The notes under the pieces: generated by a model
Databases searched by the model: none
What the model was told of the DNA's origin: nothing
The model's input: the letters and a program-made list of their open reading frames with translations, nothing else
Translations under genes and position numbers: made by a program
Source of the DNA: Zoroaster sp. YZ-2022
Lineage: Eukaryota; Echinodermata; Asteroidea; Forcipulatida; Zoroasteridae
Direction: 5' to 3'
DNA length: 64,000 nt
Assembly (NCBI GenBank): GCA_029582265.1
Contig: CM055817.1
Span: forward strand, 25,821,285-25,885,284
Part shown: positions 1-11,500 of the stretch, in pieces
Numbering within the stretch: position 1 is the stretch's first letter
Layout of the letters: the number at the start of each line of letters is the position of its first letter

Positions 1-445
1 ATGCATAAATACATAAATGCCCGTATTCTGTTTTTGCACGTACGATATAATGGAACATTTTGGAAACCGGCATTTGCGTTTACATTATTACTTGCGGGAT
101 ACGTTTTAGACGCGTTACTGTACAACTTTTTGAAATTTTTGTTTTCGAAATTAACCTTCATGGGACAGTTTCGATATCAAACTTTATTTTCTTAAACAAA
201 AACATAGAGGTTTCACAACATTAACAATCCCTTGATTGTAAAAACCAAATTCGGCTTTGTCCCACACTATTTGGTTATCCACAAGTGAGTTCATTGCACT
301 TGTTAGTGCCATTTTTTTATAGATTTGTGCGCCCTCAACAGGTCATGCACGGAGCAGAAAGCCTCGGTAAACTTATTAAGTATGTTAACGGCAAATGTTC
401 TCGGAGTGGCTTATTAAAGTTAAATCCTTTTATACAATTTTTCAG

Positions 446-2463
446 ACAATTATGGCGCCTGTGATGTAAATTCTGACTACTGTTTTAGTCGTCTACCGGA
501 TTTTGTTCAAGAAAACGGTGCCGAGATACTGGCGATAGACTCGGTGGGAACAGTATACAGGTAAACTGATTGATTAAATATTTTGTAATTTAAAAGATGG
601 CAAACATTTCAATATAATTTTATCCAACGTGGCTAGATGTAATGTAATTAGCATTTTATTACAGCTGATATGCCAGGCCCGATTCAAACATATAGCGATC
701 ATGTCGTGTCGAATTGGAATGAATTGAGTTCGGCAATTATGTATCAATAATGCAGCCGTGTATTCGAACGTCATATTTAATTTAAACGCAAATTAAGTGC
801 ATTGAAGTGCCGTCTCCATTTCAGTAAAATATAGCATTTCCCAAAATTTCATCCAAATTGGTACACATGTACATCACATAATTATCAGTTACAGTTAATG
901 CCAGTATACGTCCACCTTTGGTAAATGTTCATGTATCTATACCAATATTGCAGTTTCAGCTAATTCCATTGTGTCGTTAACGAGACAATAGTGAACATGC
1001 ATTTACTTTAGGTAAGCTGTGATCATTTATGCTTTTCTAGACTACTCAGTAGTATATAACTATGGGCTTTAAATGATTACAACACAATAGTTTGAGTTTT
1101 AGCAACATATCGTATTAATACAAATATATATTATTATCACGAAATGGCGGCCATGTTGGTTCTCAATAATTGTATTTACTGTATTTACCACGAAAATGCG
1201 GAAAATAAGTTGAAATAACCTCGAAACCTCCTCATCAGCGTATGGCTGGTGAACCATGAATGTCACTAAAAGTCAGTAAATATGAGTCAAAATATAACCA
1301 AAATAATTATGACTTCATGACAAAAACACAATAATCAAGTCATATGTAGTTCCAGAATTAAAACTTAAACTGTTTTGTCTTAAAGGTGGACATTTGATCC
1401 CAGCAACAATGTCGCTCACGCTGTTTGGGAGGCTTTCCACGATCACATTGAGGGACAGATACAACATGGAAATGTGTTGAACCCTAAAACTGTCAGTGGT
1501 AGGTACAGATTATACATATGTGTATGGCTGTATCTAACAGCTGGATAGTTGCTTGTCATTCTGCACGCAACCTGCCGCATGCACACTCCTAGGCATGGGC
1601 GGAGGCGATCCCCTGGGGACGGTTGACATGTCCTGACGCAAATATTTATGGAGGAGATGACGGTCTCCTATACTATTTTTTTTCGTTTCAGAGCAGACAA
1701 AGTCTATATCATTCCATTGTATTCTCGTATACATTTAAACCTCATTTGCCTATTTTATGCCAAATGTATCTACATTGACAATTAACAAATAGAAAGTCAC
1801 GATTGTTTTATTATAAATGCATTCAAATACATTAAAATTTGAAAGTAAATGTAGTGATACGTTCGTCATGAGGCGTTCGTAGCTCGTAGGAACATTTGCA
1901 TTGGCCCATTATGCATTGGCCCATTGTCCCCTTTACTAAATATGAAGGAGAACCGCATTTTACTTCGTGCATTTCTCTTATCAGGTCAGAATCCTATAAG
2001 AGATCAAGACTCATTCCAATACCGCGATGAACATGGCGTGATGTCTCTTCAGTTGGATGATGATAACTGTGGATGTAAAACGTCACTTCACATGGGACAT
2101 AGCATGTGTTACAGCAGCGATTATGGTCAAGAAAACGTATTTGGTGTGGATCTTCTGTTTGATCCAGGCTGTCAGAAGCCATCACCGAACAATGGATTGT
2201 CCATATACTTCAGAGGTATTTTTGTTCAATTGTTCGTTATAATTAAAACACATACACCATCAGTGACTGAACACATCATACAGAGACAGACAAAATAAAG
2301 TCAATCATTTAAATATCAATTAAAACAAATGACGTCACAAATCATAATTGCTTAATAGACGAGCATGTATTCGATCAATTTATGATTGTTTCTGTGCAAT
2401 TGCACATGAACATTTCTATAAAATAAACTTTTTTGTTCTTTCCTATTTCTAGATGATGAATAA
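446..2463 (+). CDS. 3' exons of a secreted cassette gene (cassette 0), 5' end outside window
   Basis: Exons B 446-560, C 1386-1498, D 1985-2215 and a possible terminal exon 2453-2463. All are bounded by AG/GT, and phases join cleanly (1-2, 2-1, 1-1). B contains a Y-C-F-S-R-L-P motif, C the W-E-A-F-H-D-H motif, and D ends in I-Y-F-R. The terminal exon adds D-D-E then TAA. The same four pieces recur at 11450-13909 and 15892-18311, where they follow a PAN exon. This is therefore the end of an upstream paralogue whose exon A, and presumably PAN exon, lie left of the window. Exon D0 has extra cysteines compared with the other two copies. If the last intron is retained, D reads on to a stop at 2296-2298. 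The domain is not one I can name; it faintly resembles uncharacterised extracellular fibrinogen-like proteins of fish and invertebrates. Confidence 0.72.
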
Positions 2464-2620
2464 GCCTAATGTGTCAACATCGAGTGTTTGTGATGATGGT
2501 CGTTGGGTATGATGCAGTCATAGGGAAATATTCACCGTAGTTATTAAATGGAAAGTACAACATTGGTATTTGATATTAAATTGTCACCGATGCCAGGAAG
2601 TGACAATCAAATACCCACAG

Positions 2621-2626
2621 AATAAA
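2621..2626 (+). promoter_or_regulatory. polyadenylation hexamer of cassette 0
   Basis: AATAAA lies 158 bases after the TAA at 2461-2463. The aligned positions in cassettes 1 and 2 read GATAAA (14097-14102 and 18501-18506), a weaker variant. This would fit efficient transcript ending at cassette 0. Confidence 0.4.
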
Positions 2627-3361
2627 ATTAACATTTAAAGAAAACGGCGTTAGAAGTTGTCTATTTTGAAACACGCTTTCTCTCTTTTACACGTTTTTGA
2701 ACGATTGCATTTTGTTTTTGCCTCTTTCACGTTTTAATAGTAAAGTATTCGGTGAACGAGCAAACTGTCAACAAAGCTTGTGTACAATTTCACGAAGTGA
2801 CACCCTTGTATTCTCTGTTGTGCTTGATGCATATAGCGAATTCACCCGCGTCTAGTTTAAGATCGCGTCTAGTTCTATGAAGTACCTTCCAGCACAGAGT
2901 GCCTAATCCCATGATGTCCTACGGCAGGGTAGTAACATTCGTTACTATACTCGTAGTGCGTGTGTTCACATTATTGAGTACCAATGCCGTGGACTGGGTT
3001 GTGGCAGACTGGCACACTGTCTTCATGTGGGTAATGTGCAGCGTACATGAGCTGTTAAGACTACATGATTGTTGTTAGGTCACTGTCATCGAAGGGTCGC
3101 AACAGTACGTTATGTTTGGCGTATTTGGCAGTTGATGTTCGATCATTGGCTGACGGAAGTACACCAGCGCGGAATTACTATATAACATGCGCATGTGAAC
3201 GCACAAGGCTCAGTGGCTATCATCAAGACACTGGGTCTAATTAATTACACTGTTATAGAGGGCTCCGAATGTGAACAGAGCGAACAGACTTCTGGTAGTA
3301 CATTGTATAAACTCGAGTGACACTTCGTGAACATCATTTCTTCACGGTGCTCAAAGTGTAT
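2627..3361. other. intergenic, nothing recognised
   Basis: AT-rich sequence after cassette 0. I see no exon, repeat array or conserved block that I can support. Confidence 0.4.
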
Positions 3362-3990
3362 GAATTCAATTCAATTCAATTCAATTCATTTATTCGTCAT
3401 GCCAGCATGAAAATCATTTCCTCAGTTTGCACATATAAAAAAAATTAATACACACTATTACGTTAAAAATTTAAAAATTGTAATTATTAAAAATTATTCC
3501 ATCTTATACATATTGTATTTGTTATATTACAAAATAATGCAAATAAAAATATAAAGAAACTGGGAAGGGACAGGAAAAGGTGGGGAAGGAGGAAAGGGAA
3601 ATGGAAGGGGAAACAATACATGGGAACAGGGGAAGGCCAAGGGGGACATAATTGGAAAGGGGGCTGGAAAGGTAGAAAAAGAAAAAGAAAGAAAAAGAAA
3701 ACCTGAACCTCAAAAACAGTAAGCCTTAAAACAACAACACCAAAAACAAGTCATCTAATAAAACTGTTGTTAAAATAAGAAATTGCACTGGGTACGAAAG
3801 AGAGGCGATGACGATTTGTGTTGGATTTGAGTTGACGTAATCTGCCGGACTTATTAAAAACTAAAAGTGAATGAAGTGGATGGGTATTATCAAGTTGTAT
3901 TGTTTTTAGTTTAGTCAACAGTGACTTGCGATTGTTGTCCGTTTGATCAAAAAGGCAATTTCTAAACATGTTTTGCCTGTGCTTATACTT
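3362..3990 (-). mobile_element. 5'-truncated LINE 3' end with GAATT tail
   Basis: On the minus strand, 3969-3751 reads a 72-residue tail with an R-H-R-L-S-F-V-P-S-A-I motif followed by a Phe-Asn-Asn, typical of the C-terminus of LINE ORF2 proteins. It is followed by a pyrimidine-rich 3' region (3560-3710 on minus) and ends at a short GAATT pentanucleotide tandem at 3362-3388. Such microsatellite tails are usual for CR1/L2-like LINEs. The family is not fixed; no catalytic domain remains. Confidence 0.5.
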
Positions 3991-4339
3991 CTAACTAAGA
4001 AAATAAATACATCACCAACTATGAAACTTTGTGACACTGCAGCCTTTGCTCGAATGAAGTCAAAATGTGTAATGCAAGGAAATCTTTTTTTAGATTCTTA
4101 TTTTTTTTTAAGTGTCACTTCGTGATGACGAAACGTTCATTTTATCAAGGTTCAACAAATAAATCTAGTCTGTGAAAGTTTCGTCGTAACAGATTTTGGG
4201 ATGCTTTTTTTGTGTTCAGTTTTTATGTTTTAGACAAATTTTCCGGATGGCAATTTGTTAATTCAGCATTTCACTTTTTTCATTCTTCTCTTTAAATCAT
4301 TAGTTATTCAGGATGATTGGAACATTTACCAACTTGACA

Positions 4340-5400
4340 TCAAGTTAGTTTTTTTTTATAATAACGGGCTATATGTGTTATTAGGGTGTTACCAATGTTT
4401 TACTTTTCCCTTTTACAGTAAACATTATTATAGGTATAGGTAATATCGATATTTCTTGTTGTAAATATTAATTTTAAGTGTTAGTGCAAAACTATATAGG
4501 CCTATAATAAAAATGGATGAATTAGTTAAATTAGTTATGCAGTTTTCCATATGTTTTTCATTTTGCTCCAATAACAAACATGTGCATAGCTAGTTGAGTA
4601 TTGTATAATACTGCTATTATTAGGCCTACTTAGCAAAGTTCAAGTGTTAACAAAAACACCGCTGGTGTTAATAACGAGCAAGTCGCCCAAAATATACGCC
4701 GTGGAAAAAAATGGGGACACACCTGGTGTTATTTTAACACTTTCATTTTGGCAGGATACTCTCTGTTTGTAATGTTAAAGGGCAGGTATTAGTACTCATT
4801 AATGTATGGTCATTTTATCCCCCAGTTTAATTTTGAATAAAAAAACACAAACAAACAAACAAAAAACAGTCACAATCATAATACATGCTCATATTTTTGA
4901 GAAAAAGAAACAATGAAAACCTGTTACATATTTTTTAATATTTTACACAATAAAAACAATTTATTTAGCTCCAAATCGAATAGCGAACATTAGATGTTTG
5001 GCAACCAACAGTGGTGTCTGTTAAATAGTGTGTATTGTTACGTTAGTGGTGTATGTCAACTGATGTATACATTGTGACGTAATGTATTTTAAATTCAGTG
5101 TTATCTTGCTTTGAGACAGTTATGAGATATCTAGATGTTTGTTAAAATAATAATTAAGTCGTCAGAGAATTTTCGTAGCTGTTTCATGTCCAAGTAATAC
5201 TTTACACTTGTAACGTCACCCTCTTTATTTCATTTTGAAATTAGTAAATATCAGTTTGTCAGAAAGTACGTGTGGACTTAATTTCCAATAAGTGCTGTTT
5301 GTATTTGAGACTCATTTCATACGTAAGACTGAACATACATTAAATGCGTCTGTTGTCTTGCTCCTTATGTACATGGGAAGTACTGATCAATTGATTATCA
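4340..5400 (+). repeat. block duplicated at 19225-20840
   Basis: The stretch with the shared motif ATCGATATTTCTTGTTG, the fold-back element at 4642-4742 and the TTTAGCTCCAAAT / CATTAGATGTTTG stretch recurs in the same order and strand at 19225-20840. Both copies lie downstream of a cassette gene. This suggests the duplicated unit included 3' flanking DNA. Confidence 0.6.
4642..4742. mobile_element. about 100-bp fold-back element, copy 1
   Basis: Ends are inverted: AAGTGTTAA on the left and TTAACACTT on the right, with an inner CTGGTGTTA repeat. A homologous copy is at 19494-19596. It is non-coding and MITE-like. Confidence 0.45.
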
Positions 5401-5830
5401 AAAAATCACGCAGAATTTGTTTTCTTTGAGGTTGGCTTATCAAAACGAGCACATCGTTGCCGTCACCCTGGCAACTAAAATTAAATGTGACCCTTATCTT
5501 GTATTAAATTAATTTCAGTGTAACAGCTACAAGCTTATAATAGTTACATATAGCAACAGTCCGTTACGCTTGCGACAGCTTTGTTGTACATGTTGCTAGA
5601 CGTGACAATGCACAAACTGCCTCAAAAAAATTTACGCAGGAAATTAAAAATTATTTTTCCTTTCAGGTTGGCTTATCAAAACTAGCAAATTCTATGTCGT
5701 CGCTCTCTCTGTTTGGTTTTGATAATACTGAACGTAGCGAACGTAGTAACATAGAACATTAAAAGAAACTTGTTTTTCTGTGGTTGGCCTTGCAAAATGA
5801 AGAGTGTCTTATCGCTCTATGACATGGACG
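5400..5830. repeat. three diverged copies of a GGTTGGC-containing motif
   Basis: GGTTGGCTTATCAAAAC occurs at about 5431 and 5668, and a diverged GGTTGGCCTTGCAAAA at about 5782. Each follows a T-rich run. It is non-coding and of unknown family. Confidence 0.3.
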
Positions 5831-6333
5831 CTATCTCTGTCAGTTAAATAGAGATGTATAATGGAGCAATTGGGTAAAATATTAGACGGCCTATGAAATA
5901 CAGTTTTATGTAGATACGTATTTTTACTAAATATCCATGCTTCTGAGCAAGGATCTGATTGCATGGTAACTGGAATTATCCAGATTCGAGTATTTTTGAA
6001 TGTTTTGCAAAACCAGTTGGCATACAGAACCATTGTTTCACAATATTTTGTTTTCAATAAAGCTATTTTTGTATGTTGCTCAGTGGAGTCCGTTCATCAT
6101 GATATCATATGAAAATTATTCCAATGTTAGAAGTCAATTTGTTTGTCTTTTATCTCAACGATTGCTTTAATGAAATATAATGTAGAAATATCAATCTATC
6201 ACAATTAAATTTGAATGCAGTAATATTTGCAGTATTTTGCCATTACAGATGGACCTCTAATTCCTGTTTGAGTACGATTTTAAGAGTAAGGTTTGAACTA
6301 TCTGTCAAGTAATTTTTGTTCTTCTTAGAAAAA

Positions 6334-6395
6334 CTGGTGGTGTGATAGTTCGACTTTTCGATCAGTATTCTGTGATCGTCTTCAGGAGGAATTTG
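6334..6395 (-). repeat. hammerhead-like motif repeat, degraded copy
   Basis: A diverged member of the family also seen at 12587, 17010, 36912, 50380 and 60268. On the minus strand it keeps CTGAAGACGATC and a GATCGAAA segment. Confidence 0.4.
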
Positions 6396-7321
6396 AATGC
6401 AGTTGATTTGCATTAAAGATGCTCGTCCATGTTAAAACCAGCAATTTCTGGCAGGACCTCCATTAAATTCATTTCGATACATATTTACTGTAAAACATGT
6501 TATTCAAGACTATTTTGAGAATTGTGTCATTTTACAGCTTTTGTAATAACTTCATGTAGTACAACCATGGGCGAAAATTGTATTGATTTACCAGCCATTA
6601 ACAAAACTATACCGTGTAAATTGATAATTCTTAATTTGAGTTTTAAATGGAACATGAATAATTTCCTGAAGGAAAGGAAAACAAATATTTTGAAATGAGA
6701 TATTTCACGTACAGTTGATACATTTTTAATGTTTGTTTTGCCTACGCGTTTGCTGTGCATGGGCATACATGGCGCTCACCAAAGTATACTGTTATAATTA
6801 TAATAATATATTATGCTTAGTATTGACACGGTAAGACAGCGCTACGTATTGCCACAATGTGATTTAGTCAACTGGAACAGATCTGTCTAGCAAAATGTTA
6901 TCGATTAAAATCCAGGTAGTCATTGAAAAAAGGTTGTTATTTACAGTTGGTAAGACACGAGTGGGTTTGTTTAGCTACCACATCTAAATACCATGGTGTG
7001 CTTCTTTCATGGCAACATATTTATAAAAATTGTTGATACAAAAACAGAATCTATGCGTTTCAAATGTATATTACACCAACATAATTATCTCTTGGCGTAC
7101 ATTACTGTTACAAATTAACTTGCGTAGTAAAAATCAATCCCTGCACTTGTTAAAACAATGTTTCATGAAATACACTAATTGCTGTTAACTTTTAGATATT
7201 GAAACAGATGACACTCGTGATTTCGTAAGAACTTGTATTGCCCTCAGGTTGATTTGCATACTTCACAATATGTAGATGAAATATTGTCATCATTTGATAA
7301 TGTCGGGTTTTGGTTTGAAGA
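6396..7321. other. intergenic, nothing recognised
   Basis: AT-rich DNA between the motif copy and the promoter-like block. No exon or repeat is supported. Confidence 0.4.
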
Positions 7322-7490
7322 TATTGATCAAAGTGGTATTGAAAGTAATCCATGCAATAACGTGGGTGCGCACACATGCTGCGCGCTGTCTTACAGTATA
7401 TTAGATATGCCAATTACGTCACGACAAACAACCAATTAAATTCGGCCACACTAGGCAGGGGCCTCTGATATTTAGAAATGAAATATCAAC
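7322..7490 (+). promoter_or_regulatory. shared promoter-like block upstream of the PAN cassette gene
   Basis: This block aligns colinearly with the reverse complement of 38598-38765. Shared pieces in order: a TGATC(A/C)AAGTG stretch, TGCGCGCTGTCT, CAATTACGTCA (a CRE-like TGACGTAA on the other strand), AACCAAT (CCAAT box), AATTCGGCCACAC, and TTAGAAATGAAATA. It ends about 305 bp before the ATG at 7795. In the other locus it has the same orientation relative to its gene and a similar distance. Regulatory function is inferred from conservation and motifs. Confidence 0.5.
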
Positions 7491-7794
7491 AGTGATGCAT
7501 GATGATTTTGGTCCATTCGCCAAGTGTCTCCAGTGGAAAGCAAATCATTGGATGGCAAATGAGAATAATCTTTGTTTGGACAAAATATTAATTGATTAAT
7601 GAGAAGGGAGGGTACTCGTGCTATGTAATTCGTCATAATATGACAAAGTCTGATTGCTATTTGAAATACACATTTACATTCGTTTGAACACTTGTGTGTG
7701 CAAATGCAATAGGCTATCACGTTTGCAGCTACCGGCACTGTCAAAATGAACAACTTTACTTAAATCATAACTGTAACAACTCAGCTCGTTCAAA

Positions 7795-8513
7795 ATGTAC
7801 ACAGATTTGAGACTATTGGCATTAGCCATAGTCTTGCCTGTCATTCATTTATTATCGTCGGCGTACGGTGACACCATGATAAGATCGGCAGGTTTTTCAA
7901 AATCCACGGTATCTGGCCACACACTGCAAAACCGTGTACTCCGGAGATTGGAGCGAGTAAAGTCTCCTACGAGATGCCTGGCCAACTGCCTCCGTGACCC
8001 CGATTGCGTCTCAGTGAATTACAGTCAAGAAAACGGCATTTGTGAGCTCAATTCGGGTGAAAAGGAAGAGTTTCCCGGAGATGCGGAAAATGCTGAATAC
8101 AGATATTATGAAATAGATTCGCGTTCTGCTGCGCAAAGTATACAGGTATGTATTTATTATTTTTTGTTCTTAGTGTTTTATTTTCGATGACGAAATACCA
8201 TTATAATCATTTAGACTCAAAGTAATATTTCAATATTTCAATAATAATATTCAGGTCAGTTTCTCCCTATAAATCTACTTTGTGTACAACCACGTAAAAG
8301 GCTTGTGTCCCAAGTTGTGTGATCCCTGCTACTGCCGTTACCCAGGTTGTTTGCATCTGACCGGGGCTTGATCCCTGGCTACTCGGCAGATATGTGTTGG
8401 CCTCTGACCTGGCCCCATAGAGCAATAGCTCAGTTGGTAGAGCACTCGTACGGTATTCGAGAGGTCGCGGGTTCGAGTCCTGCATCAGCCAATATTTCTT
8501 TGCTCGCTACACG

Positions 8514-8578
<65 letters not shown>

Positions 8579-11500
8579 TCTATAGGGCACTATAGAAGTT
8601 TTTGTGGAGATTTGTTTGAATTTGAATTTGAATTTCCGTTACATGGTTTTATATTAAACTAACGTTTAAACTACACGTTAAACTAAAGTATCATTGGAAA
8701 ATTTAATTAAAAAAAGAATAATAAGTACATACAATTTTTTTTGGGGTGATATATATGGTAACAAAAAGCCCATGCTTGAAAGGATTTAAATTTTCATATT
8801 TGTAAAAATAATAAAAAATAAACGAAATGAAGCAAGCAAGACTGCGGAAATTGCGAAAATTATCCGCCATACATCTTTAAGTAAACCTAATTCAGTCAAA
8901 TTATTTTGTTTGTAGTAAAAACTCGCCAAATGAATTTGTCATTTTGGTGGACAGGCAAATACTAACATTGAAAACTACAGCCTTTTTATTTTGATCCATT
9001 GTTTTTGTTTAGACTCGACAGACTACGACGCCTCTGACGACCGAAGCACCTACAGCAGAAGTGCAGACTACAGGTTCGTTAACATTTTATATTTTACTGA
9101 GGTGTGTCTTTGTCTTAATTTATTTGTTTTTGTTATTTTTATTTTCAGTTGATATGAATAAAAAACAATTTTAAGTTTGTTTTGTGTCTTGAGTGGATTT
9201 AAAAAAAAATCAATTATGAAAAACATTGTTTCAAATTTTGCACGACGCGAGGAGGCGGTATTCGTGACGTGCACCTGAGCAGAGAAAAAAGTAAACAAAG
9301 GCTTTCATCGTTTGCTAGAATGCCTTCTTGAACCATTATTGTTGGCCATCATTGTTGCCACGAGGTAATAAAACAGTCATGAACTGCTAGCAACGTGTGT
9401 ACACACGACTTATGTAATAAACATGTACTTAAGTAAGCTTTGCATGGTGAAGAGGATAAGTAAAGACTGTTGACATTAAAAACTTCGTGAAAGAATAGTA
9501 AATCATGACACAGAGTGCCACGTTAACACGGGCGAGTGATAAAATCTCCTAGGTATACGTCACAGATTTTATGTTAATAAGGAGGAATGGGAGGAGCGCG
9601 GCACCCTCCTAAATTTAGAATTTATTATTTTAATTGACGCAGAAAAAATGGACAAAGGGCAAATATATTCTCCAATAGGCACACTTTACTGTTTACACTG
9701 TTGAAACGGTCTATTTCAAAAACCCTTTAAGGCCATAAAAGGGTATCTGATTTTTAAAAAGCTTTTTCAACTTTTTTTTGCTCAATGTATACATTTATGT
9801 CATCAGTAGTACCATGGATGTTATTACAATTTGGGTCAAAATATTTAAAAATCAGGTTTTTGGAACAAATTGACCCAAAATATTGCCTATAGCGCCTTCT
9901 AGTGGTTTAAATGTCGTCACATTGTTGCCTGTACTGAAGACAACATGTGTAACAAATTTCATGACCAACAGACAAAATTAAGGAAGTTATGGGATAAACC
10001 GAACATGCCTACGAGGTTTCCTGAAAATCTCAGTTTCCTGAGAAGGAAAACAAATTGACAAGAACAGTGTACAGATAAGGGGGGCACAACAAGCCCCACC
10101 CCCCCTCGCCTCAGGTCTGAGAACGAATAAAAAGCCCAGGCTTGAAGAATGAGACTTATTTGGGAAGGAAGTGTTCTGACAACAAGTTAAAGATATATGA
10201 TAACAACATAATTTTAACAAAACAATTATTAAAATAAAATAAATTAAAACAATTAAAAAAACTGATGATAGTGGTATTTTTCTATATGAATATTTAAAAA
10301 AAAATAGTGTTTTAGATATTTATGATTGGTTCTAATTTGTTTTGTTTTTGTTTGTTTTGGTCAGCTGACTACCCTGTGATTAACGAAGACGGTGCTAGAT
10401 GGAGACTATTCTGGTGGTACAAGGTAAACACCAGCTGGCCAATATCAGTCACTGATGTACTGCAAGGTAAATATACATGGAAGCTCTTTATGGCAAATGA
10501 TCATGATAATATCAGCAAGGATTCAACCATTAATACACTAAAGTACCTGCAAACGATGCTGAAAATATCCTCACCATTTTCACGACAGGACAATTAAAAA
10601 GCAAGTTACGAGAAAATCAAATATTAAGTTGATTTTTGAAATTACTATTATTTTTAAACGATTATTTTCACAGACACGCAGTAAGCACTCAGTATACACT
10701 GCCTCATACATACGTCGGTGTAAGGGTAAAACCAAACCAATTGTTTATCACCAGACACAAGAATTTCATCAATCTAAAATTCTTAACGCCATATATTAAT
10801 ACACTGTGTATATGTGTGAAAGTACATAATCGCCCTTTCGTAAAAACACTTTAAACTGATTTGCCTAATACAACAGCTCAACATTTCTGCAAACTAGGTT
10901 TTTCCGTTTTCACGAAGAGACAGTTAGTAAAGCGATAATTATTGCAAAAGTAATAATTTTAGGCCCGTCACCGTGCAACTTTGTGGAAGTGTAGATATCT
11001 GTAAAGTTATTATGTTGTAAAAATATTTTCCAACTAAAAATCAAACAAACAAACAAAATATAGAGGTTTCACAAGATCATATTTTCGTTGATAACAAAAC
11101 TGTGTACACTGTATGTCGTAGCGCTCAAGTGAGTTCATCGCACTTGTCGGTGCCATTTTATAGAATTGTGTTAACAAAGCCCAACAGTCCGTACACGCAT
11201 TAAATACTTTATAGATATGCAGCAGGAACTTTTTGTTGGTAACTGATAACACTTGAGGACAAAACGAATCACTACTGCACGCTTACCAGCGATATGTGGT
11301 GCCCTGTCAACAAGCAGGAATGTGATGTGCGCCCTCAATGAATCATGCACGGAGCGAAAAGCTGCAGTAAACTTATTAAGAATGTTAACGTCAAATGTTC
11401 TGGGAGTAGCTTATGAAATTACAGTCCGATATTGTATACAATTTTTCAGATAATTATGGAGACTGTGATGTGAACGCGGACTACTGTTTTAGTCGTTTAC

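Noticed and set aside
1..195. Open frame with hydrophobic segment at the window start
   Set aside because: The position corresponds to the A-B intron of the cassette gene; 190-215 matches intron sequence near 11060.
3522..3713. Phe/Ser-rich open frame
   Set aside because: It is a translation of a purine-rich tract in the 3' region of a LINE fragment.
8267..8485. Minus-strand open frame with S-N-P-R-P-L-E
   Set aside because: This is the familiar spurious translation of a tRNA-derived sequence read backwards.
8419..8492. Functional tRNA gene
   Set aside because: A and B boxes are present but I could not support acceptor and anticodon stems.
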